Source of the DNA: Caenorhabditis elegans
Taxonomy: Eukaryota > Nematoda > Chromadorea > Rhabditida > Rhabditidae
Assembly (NCBI RefSeq): GCF_000002985.6
Contig: NC_003283.11
Coordinates: 19,159,501 to 19,223,500, forward strand
Direction of reading: 5' to 3'
Length of the DNA: 64,000 bases
A program made the translations under genes and the position numbers. Positions 24,801 through 34,000 of this stretch are shown here, piece after piece. The notes under the pieces were generated by a model. The model was not told the DNA's origin and ran no database searches. It saw only the letters and a list, made by a program, of their open reading frames with translations. How positions within the stretch are numbered: the first letter of the stretch is position 1; the number at the start of each line of letters is the position of its first letter.

Positions 24801-27800
24801 TTTTATATTCAAAGTGACACCTGGCTGATGCTCAATGAGCTCATTGAGCACACGGGCAGAGGCTCGCATTTAAAAACCTTTTAGCACCCTGTCTCACCTC
24901 CGCCAATTCATCACACTTCACACGTTTCAATTTTATTGCCATTTCCTGGTTGATAAATACCATTGATATTGGATTCAAATGTGCTTGAAATGTATATAAA
25001 TTAGCTGAAAATTGTATTAATAGTTCAATATAAGTTTAGAGTTTTTGAAAAAATTTTGGATTTTTTTTCTGAAATTTTGAAAAAAAAAAAATTCAAAAAA
25101 CAGTTTTTTTTTGAGAAAATCAAATTTCAAACTTAATTATTATAATTTTTCTTTAAAATTAAATTTAAAAAAAAACAGAAATTTTACACATTTCCCGCTA
25201 TAAACTTTTGAAAGAAACTTTTTCGGAAAATTCGCTCTAATTAAAAAAAATGTTAATTAACTTTTTTAAAAATATTTTTACAGACGAATTCACTTTATTT
25301 CGGAACTAAATAAAGTAGTTTCAAAATTTTTCGATTTTCCTAAAAAAAAACCAAATTTTTTTTTAACAAATCATGAATAAACTACCTATGTGTCTAATTA
25401 TTTGTTCTGGCCAGATTTATATATTTTTTTAAGATTTAGAGTTTTAAAACTATGTATAAGTGGTTAGATTCATGAAAAAAAAAATTTCAAAAAAAAAATT
25501 TTTTTTGGAAATTGTTTTTTTCAAAATTTGTTATATTTAATTTTTATTGATTTTTCTATTTTTTTAAAACAATTTTTCAACTTCTCCCATCAATAATCGA
25601 ATTTTCCCTCTCTACGCAATCAATTCCTCTACCTTCCCAAAAAACTTTTTAAAGTGTTGCTCCTCACAGATGCTCCAATGATCATTCGACTAATATTAAT
25701 ATTGATGACGTCATCAATGACGTTTTCCGCCATAAATCCCGCCACCAAATTATCGAATTTCGATGAGAGTTTTGGGAGGTCTTCAGGTAGAAAATAGTGG
25801 GTGAAATTCGGGGAATTGGGGGGATAAATCACCGGATTTTATTGGTTAATGGGGAGAATTGAGACATGTGTTAGAGTGTGTAAAGAGTTAATTATAAAAT
25901 GGAAAATTTATAGCTGAGAAAGTTTCGAAATTTTGAAAAAAATTTTTTTTGAAATTTCGAAAAAAAAAATTTTTTTTTTGAAAATTGGATTTTTTTTTTA
26001 ATTTTTCTTACAAAATTCAATCAGAATATTTTCAACAAAAAAATTAAAATATTTCAGCAAGCCTCCCTCCTCCTAAAAATTATTTTCTTGCAGGCGCCGG
26101 TGCTCCAATCCCACGACAAGTCGAATGTTACTCGTGCATGTCGCTGTCTTACCAGACTAGTTGGAAATACTTACAAACTACGTATATTTATCCTAAAGTG
26201 AGTTTTTAGCTTGACTGTCGATGAAAAAGATTTTTTAAAAAATTTGCTAAAAAAAATTTTTTTTTTCAAAATTTTTTTCAGTATTTTTTTTTTCTAAAAA
26301 ATCAAGCACTGTCATAACTCTGCTCATACTGTTCTAGAGACAATAATATGAATATTTTGAAATTTTGAAAAAAAGTTTGTGTAGAATAAAGTTAAACTTG
26401 TAAATTTTTAGAAAAAAAATTTGTCAAAAAAATTTTCAAAAAATTTTTTTCTAAAAAAGAATAGAAAACTTTATTAATCCAAACCATTAATCCCAATTCT
26501 GAAAAAAAAAATTTGATGGGTCCTACCACGAAAAAAACCGAGTTACAGCAGTTTTAACACCTGACGAAGAGGCGCAGACAGCGAGAGTGTCTCGTTTCTC
26601 TGCACTCTCTCTCTAAATTTCAAAGTTATTAGAAACATGTCATGATTATATTTAAATTGACCGCAATTATGTTCTGAATTCAAAAATTTTAATTTCAAAA
26701 TTTTCAGACCTCAGAATTTTGAGAAAATCGGAAAATTCGAAAAATTGAAGAAAAAAATTTGCCATTTTTTTTTGCAACTTTCGAATTTTTACCAATTTTC
26801 AAAAAATATGGTAAATATGTCATAATTATACTAATATTCACAACAAAAAAAACCGAATTCGAATTTTTTTGTATATTAGGTCTCAAAACGTTGGCTGTAG
26901 TTATAATTAAAAAAAAAAAGAAATTTCAATTCCTCGTAATTTGGCTGGTTTTCTATATTTTTTTATTTTATTTTTTCAACCAATCATCATGAAAATTGAT
27001 AAATAGTCGTATGAAATGACGATTATTCTAAAAATTTCAGGTCTTCACCGACAGATGCCGCGACCCGAATAGTGAACGTGGAATGCCTACTGTAATGTGT
27101 GGAAGTGTATGTGTATCGCTGATGGAGCCCGATGTGGAAGCTGGTAGGCATTTTTTTGAAGGTTTTTTGATTAATAGAAATAAATGAGCTAGAAATTCAA
27201 AAAAAAAAAATTTTTTTTGGAAATTTTTGAAAATTCTGAAAAAATTTTTTTTTTCAAAAATTTCAAAAAATGATTATTTTTAATTTTATTTTTTCCAGGA
27301 GTATTTATCGGCTTCAAACATATCCGAGGATGCTTGGACCGAGTTTTGCGGCACGGATTTAACCAATCAGCGCTCCGAACTCACCGGTTTCATCAGAATG
27401 TGAGTTCTTCTGGGGTCGAAAATAGTGTGGAACTCGTCAACACAAAATGCTCAATGAGCTCTATCTCTCGGCTCAAAGAGGCATTAGCTCAAATTAAATA
27501 AAAAATTTGATTTCGCCATAAAATTTGCTACTGATTTGACCCCCATATCGACAACTTCAAAATTTTAGAAATCGACGTCCCAAAATGCTCATCGAGCTCT
27601 ATCTCGGCTCAAAGTGACGTTAGCTCAAATTTGATAAAAAATTTGAATTTGCGATAAATTTTGCTACTGATTTGACCCCCATATTGATATTTTTGAAATT
27701 TTGGAATTTGACAACACCAAATGCTCATTTTGAAAAATCGATTTTCTAGGCCTCAAAATAGGCTTATTTTGAGTTAAAAAACATTTTTAAAGCCTAAAAG

Positions 27801-28153
27801 CTTAAAAGCTTAAAATATTTGTAGTCCCGACAATTTTTAGACAGTTTTAAAAATGAGTCCCAGTGGCGCAGTATGTTAGAGGCGCGTTTACCACGCACAG
27901 GTCCAAAGTTCGAGTCCCACTGCGGTCAATAATTTTTATTTTTATTGTGATTCTTAATAAAACATTCCAGAACCACTGCCGAACGCTTTCCCGCTCAGCC
28001 CTCTTCAACCCAGCCCGGCAGACTGACCCCCCGGCACTCGGCGATGTTCAACTGTGCTCGTGTTACGGTGACCGGTGTAATTCTACAATAATGACGTCAT
28101 CATCAATATTTATCGTCTTTTTATTAGTTTTTCTACATCGGTTATTGTATTGA
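3730..28153 (+). CDS. HOT/ODR-2-family Ly-6-like GPI-anchored protein, with alternative first exons
   Basis: Shared exons are 26094-26197, 27041-27143, 27299-27399 and 27971-28153 (TGA). They encode a secreted Ly-6/uPAR-type domain that starts VECYSCMSLSYQTSWKYL, contains FTDRCRDP, and ends CSCYGDRCN. Ten cysteines are visible, as expected for a three-finger Ly-6 fold. After CNS the chain ends in a hydrophobic tail (SIFIVFLLVFLHRLLY), a GPI-attachment signal. The known family is nematode HOT/ODR-2; ODR-2 acts in AWC olfactory behaviour and has isoforms that differ at the N terminus. Three upstream exons (3730-3805, 15273-15678, 25678-25786) all end in phase 1 and fit the 26094 acceptor, giving proteins of 188, 298 and 199 residues. 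The domain and shared exons are firm. The use of the distal exons, across 22 kb and 10 kb introns, is inferred from phase and splice sites. Confidence 0.82.
3806..7464. other. First part of the HOT-gene intron: AT-rich, dispersed repeats
   Basis: No exon is supported here. A GCTCACTGAGC palindromic element lies near 4187-4205. A tRNA-like module lies at 6012-6085, and its 3' flank (to about 6160) duplicates bases 20-115 of the window. A copy of the GAGAGCGCAGAGAAACGAG repeat lies near 6320-6440. The rest is A/T tracts and short TA runs (around 3870 and 6770). Confidence 0.6.
6012..6085 (+). repeat. Isolated tRNA-like module
   Basis: It has the same A-box-like (GCGCAGTG) and B-box-like (GGGTTCGAGTCC) layout as the cluster at the window start. 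Homology to bases 1-115 continues well past the tRNA-like part, so the mobile or duplicated unit is larger than the tRNA-like core. Confidence 0.7.
7465..8233 (+). repeat. Left arm of a large inverted repeat (partner 13027-13765)
   Basis: The arm begins CATCGATCATCTTGGTTTTC and ends in the GAGAGCGCAGAGAAACGAG repeat. The reverse complement of 13027-13765 matches nearly end to end, including TGCAAAAAGATTGACAC near the outer edge. The arms are about 769 and 739 bp with a 4.8-kb spacer, all inside the HOT-gene intron. Confidence 0.8.
8234..12003. other. Spacer inside the large inverted repeat: dispersed repeats only
   Basis: A further GAGAGCGCAGAGAAACGAG copy lies at about 8490-8600. GCTCACTGAGC-type elements lie near 9526, 9701 and 10164, and one in reverse at 11950. 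Related 'atcatgacat' segments lie near 10925-11000 and 11280-11345, a TA run at about 11063-11082 and a G-rich run near 11652-11668. No exon with convincing splice sites and coding content was found. Confidence 0.55.
12004..12320. repeat. TTTGCCG-type degenerate repeat
   Basis: The segment has many copies of TTTGCCG/CGGCAAA in both orientations, such as GGTTTGCCGATTTGCCG near 12080 and 12290. The same type of repeat recurs at the far end of the window (63680-64000). Confidence 0.75.
12604..12860 (+). repeat. Direct copy of part of the inverted-repeat left arm
   Basis: CACAAGTTTATTGTACTAAA and the following sequence repeat 7639-8100 in the same orientation with internal gaps. Because the right arm (13027-13765) is inverted, this copy also forms a closer hairpin with 13140-13645. 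Confidence 0.7.
13027..13765 (-). repeat. Right arm of the large inverted repeat (partner 7465-8233)
   Basis: It is the reverse complement of 7465-8233 with few differences. It starts in GAGAGCGCAGACAGCGAG and ends ACCAAGATGATCGATG. Confidence 0.8.
13766..15260. other. Intronic AT-rich stretch before the second first exon
   Basis: It contains A/T tracts, including a long A run near 14762-14783, and two 'atgtcatgattatacttaa' repeat fragments (about 14410-14460 and 14800-14850). It may include the promoter for the 15273 isoform; no specific element is recognised. Confidence 0.5.
15261..15678 (+). CDS. Second alternative first exon of the HOT-family gene, acidic/proline-rich
   Basis: The exon starts after ATTCCAG (ends 15260). 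The ATG at 15273 opens 135 codons with a signal-like start, MRLSLFLLLLMMTSSTTSTS, followed by a Ser-rich stretch, a basic patch (RHHKTRRRRHGD), an acidic run (SENDDDDEDYSEDEGE), a PPPPPPAPP run and a more ordinary segment ending KKLRTYS. Donor A/GTGAGT at 15679 leaves phase 1, matching 26094. A competing upstream ATG at 15268 opens a five-codon uORF (stop 15280-15282) that overlaps the main start, which could lower translation of this isoform. Confidence 0.72.
15748..16540. repeat. GCTCATTGAGC palindromic repeats
   Basis: Copies near 15748 and 15866 (forward) and 16403 and 16521 (reverse) share the context AAAATGCTCAYTGAGC followed by a CTAACT-like sequence. The core GCTCA-N-TGAGC is a perfect palindrome. 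Confidence 0.7.
18499..18572 (+). repeat. tRNA-like sequence, probable pseudogene
   Basis: CAGTGGCTCAGCCGGGTAGA resembles a D arm, and GGGGGTTCGACCCCC is a perfect 5-bp T stem with a TTCGA loop. The 5' end does not pair with the 3' end (AAGCCGGGT), so no acceptor stem forms. It differs in sequence from the other tRNA-like modules in the window. Confidence 0.5.
18687..18780. repeat. Paired poly-C (12) and poly-G (13) tracts
   Basis: A run of 12 C lies near 18687-18698 and a run of 13 G at 18768-18780, about 70 bp apart. Each could form a G-quadruplex on opposite strands or pair with the other as a hairpin. Confidence 0.8.
21388..22110 (+). repeat. Diverged tandem duplication
   Basis: The segment from GCAATTTTTATTGGTTTTTG (about 21388) to ACAATTCTACAGG (about 21590) is repeated from about 21700 to 22100 with the same order of landmarks (TTTTTGCAGATTATA, then poly-A/T, then ACAATTCTACAGG and an AAGTAGT stretch). 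Confidence 0.6.
22741..24480. repeat. Dense run of GCTCATTGAGC repeats
   Basis: Copies occur near 22766, 22930, 23067, 23225, 23775, 23882, 24165 and 24272, and an incomplete one near 24460. Most read CCCAAAATGCTCATTGAGC and continue into a CTAACT stretch. There is no coding sequence. Confidence 0.75.
24481..25669. other. Region upstream of the proximal first exon, possible isoform promoter
   Basis: It includes a C-rich run (about 24735-24755) and a compound palindrome at about 24830 (GCTCAATGAGCTCATTGAGC). Long A/T tracts lie just before the exon. No exon was found; a proximal promoter here is inference. Confidence 0.4.
25670..25786 (+). CDS. Proximal alternative first exon of the HOT-family gene, with signal peptide
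   Basis: Acceptor CTCACAG ends at 25669. ATG at 25678 reads MIIRLILILMTSSMTFSA followed by INPATKLSNFDESFGRSS, a standard signal peptide and short linker. The donor TCAG/GTAGAA leaves phase 1 and joins the shared exon after a 307-bp intron, giving a 199-residue protein. This is the simplest isoform. An earlier ATG at 25670 stops after three codons. Confidence 0.72.
27400..27970 (+). other. Last HOT-gene intron with palindromic repeats and a tRNA-like module
   Basis: Repeats of the GCTCANTGAGC family lie near 27448, 27580 and 27720. A tRNA-like sequence lies at 27853-27928 (AGTGGCGCAGTATG ... AAGTTCGAGTCC). The intron ends ACATTCCAG at 27970. Confidence 0.65.
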
Positions 28154-28400
28154 AAAAGATTTTCTAAAAAATTTTTTTTTTGTGAAAAAAATTGCAATTT
28201 TTTTTTGAATTTATTGATTTTTACATGTCTTTCTTTGGATTTTTTTTTTGAAATATGATCTCCGTTTCTCTAGATGCCCATTTTTATGTTGGATATATGT
28301 ATTACGGGTTTTTATATAAATATATATATATATTGGAAACACCAAACATTATTGGTTTTTTTTTTTGCTATTCTAACTGTAAGTTTTATTGCAAAAAGTG

Positions 28401-28406
28401 AATAAA
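28401..28406 (+). terminator. Poly(A) signal of the HOT-family gene
   Basis: AATAAA lies about 250 nt after the stop codon, following a TATATA run, and is the first canonical signal downstream. Confidence 0.6.
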
Positions 28407-28476
28407 TTTTTACGTTCTTTTTTCTGAAAATTGTTTTATTTAAAAAAAAACAAAAAAACAAAAAAATTCAAAGATT

Positions 28477-29690
28477 TTGTCCAAATGGCTCAGTGGGATT
28501 TTCGCCGAACAAACTAAAACTACGAGAAAAAGGTGAAAATTGAGTTTTAAAACTTTAATTTATGAAAAATCTAAAAATTTGTGAGTTTTTCGCATATAAA
28601 AACTTAAAATTTAACTTAAAACCGTGATTTCTTATAATTTTCATCATTTTTCTGAATTTTTGAAAAGTTCGGTACAAGTGGCTCAGTGGGATTTTCGCCG
28701 ACTACCAATCACAAGACCGGGGTTCGAGGCCGCGCTGAGGTCAAAAATTTTTGTAGTGGTTTTTTAACGTTTTTTGACAATTCAACTACGTAGAGTCCAA
28801 ATTTTTAAGTGTTAGAAAACCAAAAACTACAAGAAAATGGTGAAAATTAAGTTTCAAAATTTCAATTTTAAAAAAGTCTAAAACTAGAGCTTTTTACATA
28901 TAAAAACTTAAAATTTAACTTAAAACCGTGATTTCTTATAATTTTCATCGTTTTTCTGAATTTTCGAAAATTTTGTCCAAGTGGCGCAGTGGGATTTTCG
29001 CCGACTACCAATCACAAGACCGGGGTTCGAGACCGCACTGTGGCACAATTTTTTTATTGTGATTTTTAAACGGTTTTCGGATAATTCCACCATGCGGAAT
29101 CCGAATTTTCAAGTTTTAGAACACAAAAACTACGAGAACATTATGAAAATTGAATTTTAAACTTTAATTTTTTTAAAAATCTAAAATTTGTGAGTTTTTC
29201 ACATATAAAAAATTAAAATTTAACTTAAAACCGTGATTTCTTATAATTTCCATCGTTTTTCTGAATTTTCGAAAATTGTGTCCAAGTGGTGCAGTGGGAT
29301 TTTCGCCGACTACCAATCATACCTCCGGGGTTCGAGTCCCCGCTGTGGTAAAAAATTTTTATTTTGATTTTTAAATGGTTTTCGGATAATTCCACCATGC
29401 GGAATCCGAATTTTCAAGTTTTAGAACACAAAAACTACGAGAACATGGTGAAAATTGAATTTTAAACTTTAATTTTTTTTAAAATCTAAAATTTGTGAGT
29501 TTTTCACATATAAAAATTTAAAATTTAACTTAAAACCGTGATTTCTTATAATTTCCATCGTTTTTCTGAATTTTCAAAAAAATGTGTCCAAGTGGCGCAG
29601 TGGGATTTTCGCCGACTACCAATCACACCTCCGGGGTTCGAGCCCCCAGCGTGGTCGAATTTTTTTGTATCTTTTGTATTTTTCTCCAAA
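28477..29690 (+). repeat. Tandem array of ~304-bp units each carrying a tRNA-like module
   Basis: tRNA-like cores lie at 28477-28507 (truncated), 28670-28742, 28974-29044, 29277-29350 and 29584-29657; the last four are spaced 303-307 bp apart. Each unit also shares TAACTTAAAACCGTGATTTC and CATCGTTTTTCTGAATTTTC. Cores carry GGCGCAGTGGGATTTTCGCC and GGGGTTCGAG. They match the first 2.4 kb of the window in core but have different spacers. No protein gene is seen. Confidence 0.85.
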
Positions 29691-29759
29691 CAAGTTAATC
29701 ATGCAAACTTCATATGTTTTTCACCTGAAAATTGCCAAATTTTCTGCACTATATTCAAA

Positions 29760-29765
29760 TTTATT
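29760..29765 (-). terminator. Poly(A) signal of isca-1
   Basis: TTTATT on the + strand is AATAAA on the gene strand, about 75 nt past the stop codon. Confidence 0.6.
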
Positions 29766-29839
29766 AGCATTTTTTCTAGAATGTACACGTGGAAATCACT
29801 ACTAAATTATGGTAAATAGCGTAGCAAATCATCATCAAA

Positions 29840-30464
29840 TCAAATACTAAAAGATTCTCCGCATCCACACGTTCCTTTAATATTAGGATTTCGGAAAACG
29901 AATTCCGACGATAGCTTATCGGTGACGTAATCCATTTCTGAGCCGAGTAGCGAGAGCTGAGCTTTTGGTTCGATCCACACTTTGATTCCGTCCTGGAAAA
30001 TGGGAAAAATTGGGGGATTTTTCATCGAAATTAGTGAAAATCCGGGTTTTTTGTGATAAATTTGAGCTAAAAATCCAGATTTTGAGGCAATTTCTACCTG
30101 CTCAACTTCCTCGTCAAATTTCTGCTTATCCTTTGCATATTCCAGTGTATATGTTAACCCATTACAGCCTTTTTGTCGAACTCCGATCTGAAAAAATTAA
30201 AAATTTCATCATTTCCGGCGGCGCAAAAATCGAAAAATCGAAAAATCGACGGAAAAAACGAACTTTCAACGCATTTGCATCATTCTGTTGAGCCAATAAC
30301 ACGCGTATTCTGCTGACGGCTTCGTTGGTAAGTGTGAGAGCCGCTCTGAAACTTTTTCGGGGTGAAAATTGGCAGATTTCCGGGAAAATTCAGAATTACC
30401 TCGTTTGTCGGACTTTTAGCGCGCCTTTTATGACTTTTGCAGTTGCTCCACCGAATTTTGACAT
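29840..30464 (-). CDS. isca-1: Iron-sulfur cluster assembly protein ISCA1 homologue (A-type carrier)
   Basis: Exons in gene order are 30400-30464, 30264-30345, 30098-30187 and 29840-29992, with phases 2, 0 and 0 that join cleanly into 129 residues, the same length as human ISCA1. The A-type HesB fold is clear: AALTLTNEAVSRIRVLL, then IGVRQKGCNGLTYTLEY, then TDKLSSEFVFRNPNIKGTCG. The three cluster-binding cysteines are Cys57, Cys121 and Cys123. In the family, ISCA1 works in the mitochondrial matrix with ISCA2 and IBA57 to make 4Fe-4S clusters; the basic N terminus (MSKFGGATAKVIKGALKVRQ) fits a targeting peptide. The gene is divergent from pph-5 and shares its upstream region. Confidence 0.95.
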
Positions 30465-31054
30465 CGGAAAATTGAAAATTTAGTCGAAAAATGAGTAAAA
30501 TAGCGAAAATTCCAGAAATAAAATGAAAAAAAAAAAAAAAGTGACAACGTTGCTCCGAAATCCCGGCCACGCGTGTAGTTTACCGTAAATCCAAACAAGA
30601 AATTTTTTGTCAAAATTGCCGAAATCAAGCGATTTTTAAGCTTTTTTTCTGTAAATTTTTTACGAAAATATGAAAAAATCAACGTTTTCATGCTATTATT
30701 TATTTTTCCCCTGTAAAAAACCTTTGAAATCATCGAAAAACCCTTAAAATCCAATAAAAACCCAAACACAACGACACTCCGCTCACCTCCCACCGCGTGT
30801 TGTTTACCGTAAATCCACACACAAGAGCAATTGTGCAAAAAAAAAAAACCCCGTCCAACCGGAAATTGTCCCAAAATTCTTCATTTTCTATCGATTTTCT
30901 TGCATTTTTTGTGTTTTTTGTGAATTTCAGGCTCAACATTTCGAAAAACACGGTTAAATTTTAGGGAAACCGCTCCGAAATTCGGTTTTTTTCGCTAAAA
31001 AAAAAGAGAAAAAAAAGAAAAAAAAAAATAAAATCTAAATTTTCAGGCTCCGAA
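30465..31054. promoter_or_regulatory. Shared divergent promoter of isca-1 and pph-5 with a duplicated element
   Basis: The 590-bp gap contains a roughly 30-bp direct repeat, GCGTGTNGTTTACCGTAAAT, at 30571-30600 and 30795-30826. The second copy contains TTGTTTAC (30800-30807), the consensus bound by the FOXO factor DAF-16; the first has TAGTTTAC. TTTTCAG at 31040-31046 places a likely trans-splice acceptor 8 nt before the pph-5 ATG. Regulatory action is inferred from sequence only. Confidence 0.55.
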
Positions 31055-34000
31055 ATGGCTGCCACTATAACAGATGACATTGTGGCGACAGTTTTGGAGT
31101 CAATTGAGGAAAAGTCGTACGAAGATGAGAAGGAGAAGGCTGGAATGATTAAAGATGAAGCTAATCAGTTTTTTAAGGGTATTTTTTGGAAAAAAACCGA
31201 TTTTTTGATGAATTTTAAAGTATTTTCCTGCTGCAGATCAAGTGTACGACGTGGCCGCCGACCTCTACTCTGTCGCAATTGAGATTCATCCGACGGCGGT
31301 TCTTTACGGAAACCGTGCACAGGCCTATCTGAAGAAAGAGCTCTACGGAAGTGCTCTTGAGGATGCGGACAACGCGATTGCAATTGATCCGTCATATGTG
31401 AAGGGATTCTATAGAAGAGCTACCGCCAATATGGCTCTGGGGCGGTTTAAAAAGGCGTTGACCGATTATCAGGCGGTTGTTAAGGTGAAAATTCACTTTT
31501 TTTGGGTGTTGAAGAGCGGAAAAAACGGCGGTTTAGAAACTATTTTTCACCCGGTTTAAGAGAAAATTTCGAAAAAATATATCAATTTTCACCTCCAGAA
31601 AGTCGGAAAACGCGAAAAATTTGAAATTTTGCTTTTTCAATTTTGGGCGCTGCTAAGACTACAAACTACAAGATTTTGGGCGCTGCTAATTCAATTTTGG
31701 GCGCTGCTTAGACTACAAACTACAATATTTTGGGCGCTGCTTAGACTACAAACTACAAGATTTTGGGCGCTGCTAATTCAATTTTGGGCGCTGCTTAGAC
31801 TACAAACTACAAGTTTTGGGCGCTGCTAATTCAATTTTGGGCGCTGTTAGACTACAAACTACAATATTTTGGGCGCTGCTAATTTAATTTTGGGCGCTGC
31901 TTAAACTACAAACTACAAGTTTTGGGCGCTGCTAATTCAATTTTGGGCGCTGCTGACAGCTTTCGGCCGAAAAAATTGAAAAGAAATCGATATTTATGAA
32001 AAAAAAAACCAATTTTTATGAGAAAAACGTGATTTTTGATAATTTTTCTCTCAAATTTAGTATAATTTCAAAAATTCCCGTATTTTTCCCCGAAAAAATT
32101 TCCATTTTTTTGCAGGTTTGCCCCAACGACAAAGACGCTCGCGCAAAATTCGACGAATGCTCGAAAATCGTCCGCCGACAGAAGTTTGAAGCCGCAATTT
32201 CGACGGATCACGACAAGAAAACCGTCGCCGAGACTCTTGATATTAATGCAATGGCTATTGAGGATTCGTATGATGGTCCACGGCTGGAAGATAAAGTACG
32301 GGTGGAAAATGGCTGTGAAAATCGATTTTTAGACGGAAAATTGATGTAAAACCGGCAATTTTGACCCCGAAATTCAATTTTCAGAGCGGAAATTGCGATT
32401 TTCGGTGGAAAACTGATGTAAAAATCAATTTTTCATAGAAATTTGATCTAAAAAACGGTCCAAAAACATAAATTTTTGTGAAAATCGATCTAAAAATACG
32501 TTTTTCAAGGGTAATAGGCCAGAAATTCGAATTTTTTTGCGAAAATTAGTCCAAAAAATCGATTTTTCAAGGGAAAAGTGGTCCTGAAACTATTTTTCAT
32601 AAAAATTAATTTGAAAATCTATTTTTCACTGCAATTTTAACCCAAAAATCGATTTTTCACAAAAAAAAACTAGCATTTCCGGTCAGAAAACGTGCAAATT
32701 TCCAATCTTTTTTGGATTTTCTGGAATTTTCATTAAAAAATTGGTCCAAAAATCTATTTTTCATAGAAATTTAGTCCAAAAGTCAATTTTTCACGAAAAA
32801 TTCGCCTGAAAATCATTTTTTTTTCATAGAAATTTAGTCTAAAAATCGATTTTCCGCAAAAAATACAGAAAAAAAGTGAATTTTTCGTTAAAAAAAAGCG
32901 AAAAATTGAGTTTTTTCCCGTTTTTTCCGTAAAAAACCGCAAAAATGATCAAAATCCTTTTCAGATAACCAAGGAATTCGTGTTGCAACTCATCAAAACG
33001 TTCAAAAATCAGCAAAAATTGCACAAAAAGTACGCGTTCAAGATGCTCCTCGAGTTTTATAATTATGTCAAATCACTGCCAACAATGGTTGAAATTACGG
33101 TGCCAACTGGCAAGAAATTCACGATTTGCGGTGATGTTCACGGACAATTCTACGATTTGTGCAATATTTTCGAGATTAATGGATATCCATCGGAGACTAA
33201 TCCATATGTACGGGGAAAGCGCTGAAAAATGAGAGATTTTGACTGAAAATCCGGGAAAATTGAGGAATTTTGAGCTAAAATTCATAAAAATTTCCAATTT
33301 TTGACCGAAAATCATGAAAATAGGCAAATTTTGTGATATAATCATGTTTTCTAGTGAAAAACCTCTAAAAATTGAATTTTTTTGCAGAAATTATTGAAAT
33401 AAGCTCAATAAATCGACATTTTGATTGAAATTCGTGAAAAAATTTCAAACATTAAAACCAAAACAGCTGAAAATTGAGGAATTTTCACCAAAAATGCGGA
33501 TTTTCAGATAAAAACCCTGAAATGATTTTTTTTTTCAAAGTTTTGGCAGAAGTCATTGAAAAATTCCGAATTTTTAGCAAAAAGCAAAAAAATTGCCAAT
33601 TTTTGACTTTAAATTTATGAAAAATGCTCGATTTTTTTACTAAAAACCGCCTGAAAGCCAAAATTTTGTCAAAAATCTTGAAAAAGTCGAATTTTCTACA
33701 AAAAACCATCAAAATTTCGAAATTTTGACTTAAAAATCAATGCAAAATATTTTTTTTTCACTAAAAAGCTGAAAAATGCTCTTTTTTAATGCTCGAAATT
33801 TTGGCTAAAATTCATTTTAAAAAATCCTGATTTTCACCAAAAATTGGCAATTTTTCATCAAAAAACTTGAAAAAATTTCAATTTTTTGCTGAAATTGCAG
33901 AAATACCACAAAAATTACCAAATTTTGACTCTAAAAATCACGAAAACACCTAATTTTCACCCCAAAAACCCCCGAAAATGGCCAAATTTTCACTTAAAAT

